DNA of 64,000 nucleotides from an uncultured Ruminococcus sp. GTDB taxonomy: Bacteria > Bacillota > Clostridia > Oscillospirales > Ruminococcaceae. The stretch covers positions 1-64,000 of the forward strand of contig CAMCRP010000004.1 in assembly GCA_945877315.1 (NCBI GenBank), read 5' to 3'. Below, piece after piece: positions 27,599-34,615 of the stretch (positions are counted from its first letter, which is position 1; the number at the start of each line of letters is the position of its first letter). A model generated the notes under the pieces. That model had not been told where the DNA came from. It made no database searches and saw only the letters and a list, made by a program, of their open reading frames with translations. The position numbers were made by a program, and so were the translations under genes.

Positions 27599-28354
27599 AT
27601 GTACTATTGCTGCGGCATTACCGATACGGGGAGCGTGAGAGATCATAACGAGGACGCTTTTCTTATCAACAAACTTGTGCTTTCGCAGGCATCTCTCGAA
27701 AGCAATATAAAAGCCCCGTTCATCGTGGCTGTGGCTGATGGAGTAGGCGGGGAGGCATCGGGCGAGATAGCGTCCCATCTTTGCCTTGAACAGCTGGCTT
27801 CGGTGAAATTTACCAAGCCCGAGGAGCTTAAAAAGAAGGTAAAGAATATTCACAGAAATCTCAGGCGATACGGTGTTAATCACGATCGTTCCGTAAATAT
27901 GCAGACTACTCTCTGCGCACTTGCAGTGGACGACAAGAAGAATGCTTACATTGTCAATGTTGGCGATTCACGGCTTTACCGTTTTCGGGGGGACACCATT
28001 ACTCAGCTTTCCACCGATCAGTCCCTGGTGCAGCTGCTGTATGAGCAGGGGAAGATCACCCGTGAGGAAAAGCGGTTTCACGCCCAGCGCAACATAATTT
28101 TCCCCGTAATGGGCAATCTAAGCGACGATCCCAAGATAGATGTTACCCCCATTGAGGGAGGCATCAAGGACGGCGACCTTATCATTATCTGTTCGGACGG
28201 GCTTTCCGATTATCTGTCGGCAAATGAGTTTGAAACTGTGCTTTCCCGTCCCGTCAAGCTGACAAAAAGGCTGTCCCAGCTGGTAGACACGGCACTGAAA
28301 AACGGCAGCTCGGATAATTTAACGGTAGTTGCGCTTACGGTTTGCGAAGTATAA
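27599..28354 (+). CDS. PP2C-type serine/threonine phosphatase (PrpC/Stp-like)
   Basis: Metal-dependent protein phosphatase. Motifs: TDTGSVRDHNEDAF at the start, VADGVGGEASGE near 46, GDSRLYRF near 123, CSDGLSDYL near 200 and SSDNLTVVAL near the C-terminus; metal-binding Asp residues are all present. Length 251. In Firmicutes the PrpC partner is usually the PASTA kinase PrkC, but no kinase is adjacent here, so its substrate is open. Confidence 0.92.
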   Translation: MYYCCGITDTGSVRDHNEDAFLINKLVLSQASLESNIKAPFIVAVADGVGGEASGEIASHLCLEQLASVKFTKPEELKKKVKNIHRNLRRYGVNHDRSVNMQTTLCALAVDDKKNAYIVNVGDSRLYRFRGDTITQLSTDQSLVQLLYEQGKITREEKRFHAQRNIIFPVMGNLSDDPKIDVTPIEGGIKDGDLIIICSDGLSDYLSANEFETVLSRPVKLTKRLSQLVDTALKNGSSDNLTVVALTVCEV

Positions 28355-28432
28355 GTAACCGGTAATAGTGTCTTTCTTCTCTAAACGCCAAAATATTGGA
28401 TGTTTAGTATAAATCATTATTTTCATAATAAC

Positions 28433-28473
28433 TTCGGCTTGAACGGAAAATTTCCGTCCAAGCCGATTTTTTG
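28433..28473. terminator. Terminator between PP2C gene and spoVAC
   Basis: CGGCTTGAACGGAAA pairs with TTTCCGTCCAAGCCG (one mismatch), followed by six T. A smaller hairpin (CTAAAC...GTTTAG, 28381-28407) precedes it. Confidence 0.8.
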
Positions 28474-28480
28474 CATTATC

Positions 28481-28918
28481 TCACTTGAAAAAGTAAAGAA
28501 TAATCCCGTAGATTACCGAAGCCGCACAGCCGTAGAGGATAACAGGTCCCGAAATTGCGAAAATTTTCGCACCAAGACCGAGTACAAAGCCCTCCGATTT
28601 GAACTCAAGAGCGGGGGAAACCACGGCGTTTGCAAAGCCCGTGATAGGCACAAGAGTACCTGCACCACCGTGCTTTGCGATTTTTTCGTACAGTCCCAGA
28701 CCCGTCAGGATCGCACTGGCAAGCACCAGCGTCACGGACGTCCAGGCGGCTGCGGATTTTTCGTCAAAGCCTGCATTTTTATACAGATTCAGGAAAAACT
28801 GCCCGATACAGCAGATTATCCCGCCGATAACAAACGCCTTTGGAATGTCGATAATGCTTTTTGAATTTGGCGATGCTTTTTTGACCAGCTCGCTGTATTC
28901 CTTTTGTGAGATGTTCAT
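28481..28918 (-). CDS. spoVAC: Stage V sporulation protein AC
   Basis: SpoVAC is part of the channel that moves dipicolinic acid into forespores and releases it in germination. The 145 residues show four to five TM segments and family motifs such as PKAFVIGGIICCIGQ, HGGAGTLVPITGFANAV and GAKIFAISGPVILYG. The ATG at 28918 has AAAGGA upstream (the same GGAAAGGACTGATAA leader as spoIIAA). spoVAD and spoVAE are not adjacent. Confidence 0.9.
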   Translation of the reverse strand: MNISQKEYSELVKKASPNSKSIIDIPKAFVIGGIICCIGQFFLNLYKNAGFDEKSAAAWTSVTLVLASAILTGLGLYEKIAKHGGAGTLVPITGFANAVVSPALEFKSEGFVLGLGAKIFAISGPVILYGCAASVIYGIILYFFK

Positions 28919-28966
28919 ATTATCAGTCCTTTCCGATAATAGTATCTCACGAAGCATACGAAAAAT

Positions 28967-29875
28967 TCATCGGTTTTCGGAAGAAATAATTGCTTCTATA
29001 TCATCGAGTGAGGGCGGGTTTATCTGCATAGGGTATCTGGAAATGCAGGCAGCCGCACATGCCGATGCAAATTTTACGATATCATCGTCACTCATTCCCT
29101 TTGAAAGGGCGTAGGTGCAGCCTGCTTTAAAGGAATCTCCCGCTCCGAGGGTGCTGACAACATTTACCTTGTACGGCTCAAAGGTTTTCATTTCTTCGCC
29201 TTTTCTTCCGTAGAAAAAGTCCTTGCCACCGTTGGTTATTATGGTCAGACCGTCCCCGTTTTCCGCAAATAGGGGGAACAGCTCCTTACGGGTCATATTG
29301 GGGTAATTGCCGCCGATAAATTCGCCCGAAATGACCGAAACAGCGGAATTCTTGTGCATAATGCTGTCATATTTGCAGTCAATTGTAACGTAAGATTTGC
29401 CGTGCTTTATGCAGTATTCGGCGGCAAGCTCGGATTCCTCACCGAAAAACGGGTCAATAGCTGCGGTGTCACACTGTTCAATATCGCTTTCCTTCGGCTT
29501 GTTCCAATGACGGAAACCGCCGTTAAATGCTTCACTGAAATAGTGTCCGAAATGTCCGAAGGGTGTTCTTATATCGCCCGAAATGAGAATGTAATCCTCC
29601 AGACCGTCATAGCTTTCGTCAAAGCAAACAGAGTCCATATTTATGGGCTTGTCCTTGTAAAAGCTTTTCAGCAGCGGCGCAACATTTCTGCCGATATGGT
29701 TTCCGTCCAGAATTATTTCTGCACCCAGATTTGAAAGTATTGTTGCAGCTGCACCCGTTTCGCCGCCGATAAAACGATAGCTTTCCTCGACCTCCGAATA
29801 TTCGTCGGGCGTTAAAAACTCTTTAAAGCGAAAGCTGTTTGATGCGAGTATCATTCCGTATAAGTAAAGCTTCAT
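28967..29875 (-). CDS. PfkB-family carbohydrate kinase
   Basis: Ribokinase-like sugar or nucleoside kinase of 302 residues. The C-terminal signature STLGAGDSFKAGC carries the catalytic Asp; an N-terminal FIGGETGAAATIL corresponds to the substrate-binding glycine motif. The sugar substrate cannot be told from sequence. It lies 48 bases upstream of spoVAC in the same direction. Confidence 0.85.
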   Translation of the reverse strand: MKLYLYGMILASNSFRFKEFLTPDEYSEVEESYRFIGGETGAAATILSNLGAEIILDGNHIGRNVAPLLKSFYKDKPINMDSVCFDESYDGLEDYILISGDIRTPFGHFGHYFSEAFNGGFRHWNKPKESDIEQCDTAAIDPFFGEESELAAEYCIKHGKSYVTIDCKYDSIMHKNSAVSVISGEFIGGNYPNMTRKELFPLFAENGDGLTIITNGGKDFFYGRKGEEMKTFEPYKVNVVSTLGAGDSFKAGCTYALSKGMSDDDIVKFASACAAACISRYPMQINPPSLDDIEAIISSENR

Positions 29876-29929
29876 AAAATTTCTCCTAAAGTTTAATGTA
29901 AATTATATCGTAAAATTTTTCTGCCAATA

Positions 29930-29958
29930 TTGACATTCCACTTTTAGTGCGTTATACT
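29930..29958 (+). promoter_or_regulatory. Promoter of the toxin-antitoxin pair
   Basis: TTGACA (29930-29935), 17-base spacer, TATACT (29953-29958), only 26 bases from the antitoxin ATG. Confidence 0.85.
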
Positions 29959-29983
29959 TAAAATAATGAAAGGAGTCTTGACT

Positions 29984-30247
29984 ATGCCAAATATTGTGCC
30001 CATCTCAGACCTCAGAAACTACTCATCTGTGCTTGACAGCGTTGTTGTCGGTTCGCCTGTATATCTTACCAAGAACGGGAGGGGCTGTTACGCAATTGTT
30101 GATATAGCCGAACAGGAAGAATACGAGAAAACCAAAGCCGCACTGCGTCTGATGTGCGAGCTTGAAAAGGGTAAGCGTTCGGGTGAAGAAAAGGGTTATG
30201 TTGATTTGTCCGATGTCCGCAGACATTTCAGGGAGAAAAAGGTATGA
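29984..30247 (+). CDS. Phd/YefM-type antitoxin
   Basis: An 87-residue antitoxin with the Phd/YefM N-terminal DNA-binding fold (IVPISDLRNYSSVLDSVV, then PVYLTKNGRGCYAIVD) and a charged toxin-binding C-terminus. The ATG at 29984 has AAAGGAG upstream; an earlier in-frame ATG at 29966 lies on the Shine-Dalgarno and is rejected. It overlaps the toxin gene by 4 bases (ATGA). Confidence 0.9.
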   Translation: MPNIVPISDLRNYSSVLDSVVVGSPVYLTKNGRGCYAIVDIAEQEEYEKTKAALRLMCELEKGKRSGEEKGYVDLSDVRRHFREKKV

Positions 30248-30555
30248 AATTTGCTGTGAAATTTTCCCCGACTGCTTTGAATGATCTTGACGAGATATAC
30301 GATTATATTGCAAATGCTTTGAAAAATCCCGATGCTGCTGATAATACGATAAATAAAATTCTTGATAAAACCGACCTGCTTGCGGATAACCCCGAAATGG
30401 GTATACGTCTGTTTTTCGACAACGACCTTTTCAGCGGTTACAGATATCTTTTTTCGGACAATTATCTTGCATTTTACCGCATTTCAGCCAATTCTGTTTT
30501 TGTTGACAGATTTATTTACGGCAAACGGGATTTCATGAAATTGCTTTTCAGCTAA
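30244..30555 (+). CDS. RelE/ParE-family toxin
   Basis: A 103-residue type II toxin: VKFSPTALNDLDEIYDYIA at the N-terminus, NPEMGIRL and YLAFYRI in the core, ending in VDRFIYGKRDF. RelE members cut mRNA on the ribosome and ParE members poison gyrase; the spacing and R-I-x-G-x-R-D end fit either. ATGA overlap with the antitoxin. Confidence 0.9.
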   Translation: MKFAVKFSPTALNDLDEIYDYIANALKNPDAADNTINKILDKTDLLADNPEMGIRLFFDNDLFSGYRYLFSDNYLAFYRISANSVFVDRFIYGKRDFMKLLFS

Positions 30556-30557
30556 AA

Positions 30558-30582
30558 AGAAAACCCAGTAAAATCGGGGTTT
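30558..30582 (-). terminator. Terminator of tRNA-Gly
   Basis: Minus strand AAACCCC pairs with GGGTTT around GATTTTACT, followed by TTCTTTTT. The same hairpin could also end the toxin transcript. Confidence 0.6.
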
Positions 30583-30583
30583 A

Positions 30584-30658
30584 TGGAGCAGATAACGGGA
30601 ATCGAACCCGCATCCTCGGCTTGGGAAGCCGATGTACTGACCATTGTACTATATCTGC
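30584..30658 (-). tRNA. tRNA-Gly (anticodon CCC)
   Basis: Minus-strand cloverleaf: acceptor GCAGATA/TATCTGC (exact Watson-Crick with the 3' arm), anticodon stem TCGGC/GCCGA with loop TTCCCAA (anticodon CCC), T-loop TTCGATT, discriminator T and encoded CCA. Reads GGG codons. A CCGTCC/GGACGG hairpin lies just upstream. Confidence 0.94.
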
Positions 30659-30756
30659 ATAAGCCGTCCCCCGAAAAGAGGACGGTAATTTCAATTGAAA
30701 ATATCGAATACACCCGATGCGATCTCTGCCACATCTGATGGGTCGATTTCACCCTT

Positions 30757-31437
30757 TCAGCCGCTTGTGGGTATGTAAGGACGAATGGAGTTTGCGACCT
30801 GATAAATAGGAATAGTCTGGAGATAGATCTTGCCCGGACCCGTAACAACAACGTTTGTCAGTCCCTCACCGCCGAGAAGAACGTTCTTTACGCCCTTAAC
30901 AGTCTGAATGTCCATTGTACAGGTGGAGGTCATTGCGGCGAGATAGCCGTTATCAAGTATCATGGATTCGCCGGGACCGAGTGTGTATTCCATGCAGTGA
31001 CCGTCGATCTCAATGAAAGCAAGACCGTTTCCCGAAAGACGCTGCATAAGGAAGCCCTCACCGCCGAAAATACCTGTGCTTATCTTCTTCTGGAATGCTA
31101 CGGACATGGTAACGCCCACTTCGGAAGCAAGAAAGCCCCTCTTCTGAACGATCATTTCATTGCCGGGAGAGATCATAAAGGGCAGGATAGAACCGGGGAA
31201 GCTGGAAGCCATGGTTATCATTCCGTTGCCGCCCTGAGCAGTGTATCTGTTCTGGAACATTGCTTCGCCTGTGAACATTCTGCCGAAAGCCTTGCCGATA
31301 CCGCCGTTTGAGGTGGTGTCCATAACAAGGTTGGGTGACATCCAGGACATTGCGCCGTTTTCGCAGATGACGGTTTCGCCGTTTTCGAGGTAAACGGTAA
31401 GTGCGGGAAGCGGAGTGCCGTTGATTTCGTACTTCAT
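30757..31437 (-). CDS. AIM24-family protein
   Basis: A 226-residue beta-rich protein of the AIM24/TIGR00266 family (MKYEINGTPLPALTVYLENG start; GGEGFLMQRLSGNGLAFIE; GPGESMILDNGYLAA). Function in bacteria is unknown; family members are glycine-rich beta-helix-like proteins named after a mitochondrial inner-membrane organising factor. Single gene with its own promoter; tRNA-Gly lies downstream in the same direction. Confidence 0.88.
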   Translation of the reverse strand: MKYEINGTPLPALTVYLENGETVICENGAMSWMSPNLVMDTTSNGGIGKAFGRMFTGEAMFQNRYTAQGGNGMITMASSFPGSILPFMISPGNEMIVQKRGFLASEVGVTMSVAFQKKISTGIFGGEGFLMQRLSGNGLAFIEIDGHCMEYTLGPGESMILDNGYLAAMTSTCTMDIQTVKGVKNVLLGGEGLTNVVVTGPGKIYLQTIPIYQVANSIRPYIPTSG

Positions 31438-31501
31438 TATTATACCCCTTTCAAATGATACGATATATTTACGTTAATAGTATGCTGATATCAACACTTT
31501 C

Positions 31502-31530
31502 ATTCTATCATAAAAGGAGCATTTTGTCAA
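31502..31530 (-). promoter_or_regulatory. Promoter of the AIM24 gene
   Basis: Minus strand TTGACA (31525-31530), 17-base spacer, TAGAAT (31502-31507). Confidence 0.8.
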
Positions 31531-31558
31531 TATTTTTTACATAAAATTTTGCAAAATT

Positions 31559-32227
31559 TTAACCGAGCAGCATTTCTCTTAGCCTTGCGAGAATTTTCTT
31601 TTCCCGTCGTGAGATCTGCACCTGCGTTGTTCCGAGAAGGTTTGCTGCCTGTGTCTGGGTCATTTTTCGAAAATATCGCAGGACAATCAGCTGCCTGTCA
31701 TCGTCGGAAAGGCGGTTCATTACCTGTCTGAGGGAGATAAGGTCGGTGATAAGTATGTCGGGAGCGTCCACGGGAATATCTATCTGCCCGCTGCGTTCAT
31801 CGTCACTGTCGGAGGGGGTCAGGGACAGGGGAGGAAGGCTGACAGCCGTTGCCTCGGCTACCTCCTCGGGGGAAACGCCCAGTATTTTTGAAAGCTCGGA
31901 AACGGTCGGTTCACGTCCCGTGGTTTTGCTGAAGCTTTCCCGTTCCCGTGTGACTTTCATGGACAATTCTTTCAGCGGACGGCTTACCTTTACTGTGCCG
32001 CCGTCACGGAAAAGCCGTTTAATCTCACCTAGAATAACGGGCACGGCGTATGTGGAAAACCGTGCGCCCCGTGTTTCGTCAAACGCCTTAGCTGCCTTTA
32101 CCAGACCTATGCAGCCTGCGCCGTAAAGGTCGTCGTACTCTATTCCTTTTCCTCGGAAACGGTTTGCGCACAGCCGCACAAGTCCCAGATTGGCTTCGAT
32201 AAATTCGTCGTTTTTAAGGCTGTTCAT
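31559..32227 (-). CDS. sigF: Sporulation sigma factor SigF
   Basis: Forespore-specific RNA polymerase sigma factor. Region 2 (YDDLYGAGCIGLVKAAKAFD, FSTYAVPVILGEIKR) and region 4 (LSDDDRQLIVLRYF, QTQAANLLGTTQVQISR) are clear; length 222. Its identity as SigF rather than SigG follows from position: it is third in a spoIIAA-spoIIAB-sigF operon, overlapping spoIIAB by 14 bases. SpoIIAB holds it inactive until forespore formation. Confidence 0.93.
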   Translation of the reverse strand: MNSLKNDEFIEANLGLVRLCANRFRGKGIEYDDLYGAGCIGLVKAAKAFDETRGARFSTYAVPVILGEIKRLFRDGGTVKVSRPLKELSMKVTRERESFSKTTGREPTVSELSKILGVSPEEVAEATAVSLPPLSLTPSDSDDERSGQIDIPVDAPDILITDLISLRQVMNRLSDDDRQLIVLRYFRKMTQTQAANLLGTTQVQISRREKKILARLREMLLG

Positions 32228-32666
32228 TGCCGCCGTCCTTTGTGTGAAGCTGTTTTTCCATTATAACCGTTGTTCCCTTACCCAAACGGCTTCGGACAGT
32301 AACCTTGTCCATAAAGCTTTCCATTACCGCAAACCCAAGCCCCGCACGTTCCTCCTCGGGGGCGGTGGTGAAAAGGGGCTGCATGGCGGCTTTCACATCG
32401 CTGATACCGCAGCCCGAATCCTTGATCTTTATGTAGAAGCGTCCGTTTTCAAGTATCCTTGCGGTCATTTCGATAATGCCCGTTTTGTTTCGATATGCGT
32501 GGACAATGCAGTTTGTGACCGCTTCGGAAACGGCGGTCTTTATGTCGCTGATGTCGGATACGGACGGATCGGCAAGTGCCGCAAATGCAGCCGCCGCCGA
32601 CCGTGCAAAGCCTTCGTTGCAGCTTTTTGAGGGAAAGCTGAGCTTTATTTCGTTTTTTATTTTCAT
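32214..32666 (-). CDS. spoIIAB: Anti-sigma F factor SpoIIAB
   Basis: Serine kinase and anti-sigma factor of the GHKL family; binds SigF and phosphorylates SpoIIAA. N-box (DIKTAVSEAVTNCIVHAY), G1 (KDSGCGISD) and G2 (RAGLGFAVMESFMD) motifs are intact. Length 150. It starts 17 bases after spoIIAA and overlaps sigF. Confidence 0.95.
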   Translation of the reverse strand: MKIKNEIKLSFPSKSCNEGFARSAAAAFAALADPSVSDISDIKTAVSEAVTNCIVHAYRNKTGIIEMTARILENGRFYIKIKDSGCGISDVKAAMQPLFTTAPEEERAGLGFAVMESFMDKVTVRSRLGKGTTVIMEKQLHTKDGGNEQP

Positions 32667-32683
32667 CTTATTTCTCCCATTCC

Positions 32684-32986
32684 TCAGATTTTTACGATCA
32701 TTTCAAGCCCCGACAGACGCATTACTTTTTTAATTGCCGTGGACGCATTGGCTATTTCCACCGTGCCGTCAATGAGCTTCATTATCTTGCATCTGCCCAT
32801 AACAAGCCCTATCCCCGAGCTGTCCATAAATGTGACCTCTCCGAAATCCAAAATGAGTCTTTCGGGCTTGTACCGTTCGATGGCAAGGTCAATGTCCGAG
32901 CGTATCTCAACCGCCGAATGGTGGTCTATTTCTCCGCTTAGATATACGGTGAGTGCCTTTTCTTCGGCTTCTATTACTGCCTGCAT
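32684..32986 (-). CDS. spoIIAA: Anti-anti-sigma factor SpoIIAA
   Basis: STAS-domain protein that, when unphosphorylated, frees SigF from SpoIIAB. Length 100; the phosphorylation site is in FMDSSGIGLVMGR. The ATG at 32986 is chosen because AAAGGA lies 8 bases upstream; the longer open frame to 33100 runs through a hairpin terminator and is not coding. First gene of the spoIIA operon. The promoter is not obvious, as expected for a SigH/Spo0A-controlled operon. Confidence 0.94.
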   Translation of the reverse strand: MQAVIEAEEKALTVYLSGEIDHHSAVEIRSDIDLAIERYKPERLILDFGEVTFMDSSGIGLVMGRCKIMKLIDGTVEIANASTAIKKVMRLSGLEMIVKI

Positions 32987-33074
32987 TTTATCAGTCCTTT
33001 CCGTTGTTTGTTTATATGATAACATCTGTTTCCCGAAAAAATTGTCATAATCGGACGGGAAGGCAGAAAAAGAA

Positions 33075-33123
33075 AATGTCCCATAAACGATACAGATCAT
33101 CTCTGTATCGTTTATGGGACATT
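33075..33123 (-). terminator. Perfect 22-bp hairpin terminator
   Basis: Bases 33075-33096 are the exact reverse complement of 33102-33123, with a 5-base loop. On the minus strand it is followed by TTTTCTTTTTCT. It ends the XRE/membrane-protein operon before spoIIAA. Confidence 0.9.
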
Positions 33124-33141
33124 ATTTCAATAGTGCTTATC

Positions 33142-33594
33142 TTATGTATTCTCAGACTTCTTGTCAGAGATTTTCTTGATGATGTATATTATTCCGACAA
33201 CCAAATAACACAGCCCGCAGAACAGGTGATTGAAGCAGTCGTCCAGATGATCGTTTATATCATAAATCACTCTATCTCTAACAATTTCAATAATGCTGCT
33301 GACTGTGAGAAACAGTCCGAGAATACCGAAAATTGCGGGAACGGCGTTGCTTATGCCGCCGGATCCCTCAAAGGCGTCCTTGCGCACGGCGGTACACATA
33401 AACACCGCCAGGGACAGCACCGTAGGCATCATATAAAACGCCGAGCTGTCAAAAAGGTACATTTCCAGCACATCATTTATAAAAAACATCACCGTCATTG
33501 CCGCAGCCATGGTAAGGTACGCATTTCTGAATGCTCGTCCTCTTTCGGCTATTTGTCTTTCGTCAAAATCCTTTTCCAAATAATCTTTTTTCAT
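33142..33594 (-). CDS. Membrane protein of unknown function (four TM)
   Basis: 150 residues. The N-terminal FDERQIAERGRAFRNAY resembles the DERQ motif of small membrane proteins that travel with YgzD-type regulators (DUF6773-like); four TM segments follow. Function unknown. Third gene of an operon with the XRE regulator and a paralogous membrane protein. Confidence 0.65.
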   Translation of the reverse strand: MKKDYLEKDFDERQIAERGRAFRNAYLTMAAAMTVMFFINDVLEMYLFDSSAFYMMPTVLSLAVFMCTAVRKDAFEGSGGISNAVPAIFGILGLFLTVSSIIEIVRDRVIYDINDHLDDCFNHLFCGLCYLVVGIIYIIKKISDKKSENT

Positions 33595-33614
33595 AGGTCA
33601 GTCCTCCCGTAATA

Positions 33615-34097
33615 CTATTCTTCGTTTTCGTCTATTACGCTGAAATTTTTCTTTCCGCATAGGTAAAGCACAAAGTTTTCCGCTGCCGCCAGAATTAGCA
33701 TTCCTCCGATAAGAAAGCCGTTGAAGGGTAGGCGATCATTTAACGCAAACAGCAAAACGGCGGCAATTATACAGGCTATTGCGCAGATAAGGCTCTTGGT
33801 AGTATACGAGAATGCGGTTATGCCGTTGATAACACCGTTTTTAGAAGCAATTACAGCATAGATACATTCAATGATAATTGCCGCCGCAAAATAGCTTGAC
33901 ATCACTGCCGAAAAATGGATACTGCATTCGGGAAATGCGCCGTAAACAGCCGTCCAAATGACAGTTATGGCAATAATCGTGTTGAACAGTGCTTTGAACA
34001 TATCAGCACCCAGCTTTGCACTTATGGCTTTTTGACGCTCATCAAGACCATAGTCACTGAAAAGGTCAACAGAGTTTCTTTCTTTTGCATTTTTCAT
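33615..34097 (-). CDS. Membrane protein of unknown function (DERQ-type)
   Basis: 160 residues with the motif DYGLDERQKAISAKLGADMFK followed by four TM segments and a short charged tail. It shares the DERQ start with its downstream neighbour, suggesting an old duplication. It starts 3 bases after the XRE regulator gene, so all three are probably one transcript. Function unknown. Confidence 0.65.
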   Translation of the reverse strand: MKNAKERNSVDLFSDYGLDERQKAISAKLGADMFKALFNTIIAITVIWTAVYGAFPECSIHFSAVMSSYFAAAIIIECIYAVIASKNGVINGITAFSYTTKSLICAIACIIAAVLLFALNDRLPFNGFLIGGMLILAAAENFVLYLCGKKNFSVIDENEE

Positions 34098-34100
34098 GAT

Positions 34101-34304
34101 TTATTCCTCACTTTCCCAGAATAGTTCGTCCAGCGTTTTCCCAAGCGTTTTGCAGATAGCGATGCAAAGGTTTACGGTGGGGTTATAGTCGCCGTTTTCA
34201 ATGGCGTTGATGGTCTGTCTTGACACGGACACCGCTTCGGCAAGCTTTTGCTGGGACATATCAAGTGCAGCCCGTGCGGCTTTTAGTTTAAGATTTTTTC
34301 CCAA
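34101..34304 (-). CDS. XRE-family regulator (YgzD-like)
   Basis: A 67-residue single-HTH repressor: LKAARAALDMSQQKLAEAVSV, then SRQTINAIENGDYNPTVNL. GGAGG precedes the ATG. Such short regulators usually repress their own operon with adjacent membrane proteins. Direct repeats around its promoter are candidate operators. Confidence 0.88.
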   Translation of the reverse strand: MGKNLKLKAARAALDMSQQKLAEAVSVSRQTINAIENGDYNPTVNLCIAICKTLGKTLDELFWESEE

Positions 34305-34417
34305 TGCGACACCTCCTGTAAGAAATAAGTTTTAAAACAGCCTGAGTGATGTGTTCGTGTAGATATTTTCCCGCCGAAGGCAGAAGAATATCGGTCAGTA
34401 ATTGTTCCTGTAATTGC

Positions 34418-34458
34418 AGTATATCACATATTTTACAGTTTGTCAAGTATATTTTACA
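34418..34458 (-). promoter_or_regulatory. Promoter and candidate operator of the XRE operon
   Basis: Minus strand TTGACA (34441-34446), 17-base spacer, TATACT (34418-34423). The 10-mer TGTAAAATAT occurs twice, at 34428-34437 (in the spacer) and 34449-34458 (just upstream of -35), 21 bases apart, which is two helical turns. Confidence 0.75.
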
Positions 34459-34545
34459 TATTGACAAAAATATTTTTCGGAATGTCGTGTAATAGTTCGG
34501 CGGGAATTTGTTTTACAGAACACAGTGTAAATTCAAAAATTATCC

Positions 34546-34574
34546 TTGCAAAACCCGTTGATATGTGTTATAAT
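34546..34574 (+). promoter_or_regulatory. Promoter of purB
   Basis: TTGCAA (34546-34551), 17-base spacer, TATAAT (34569-34574), about 40 bases from the start codon. Confidence 0.8.
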
Positions 34575-34615
34575 ATGTAATATGAATACATATTTTAATG
34601 TAAGGAGAATCAACA

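Noticed and set aside
33000..33100. N-terminal extension of SpoIIAA to 33100
   Set aside because: The extra codons run through a terminator hairpin region and have no ribosome site; the ATG at 32986 has AAAGGA and gives the normal 100-residue length.
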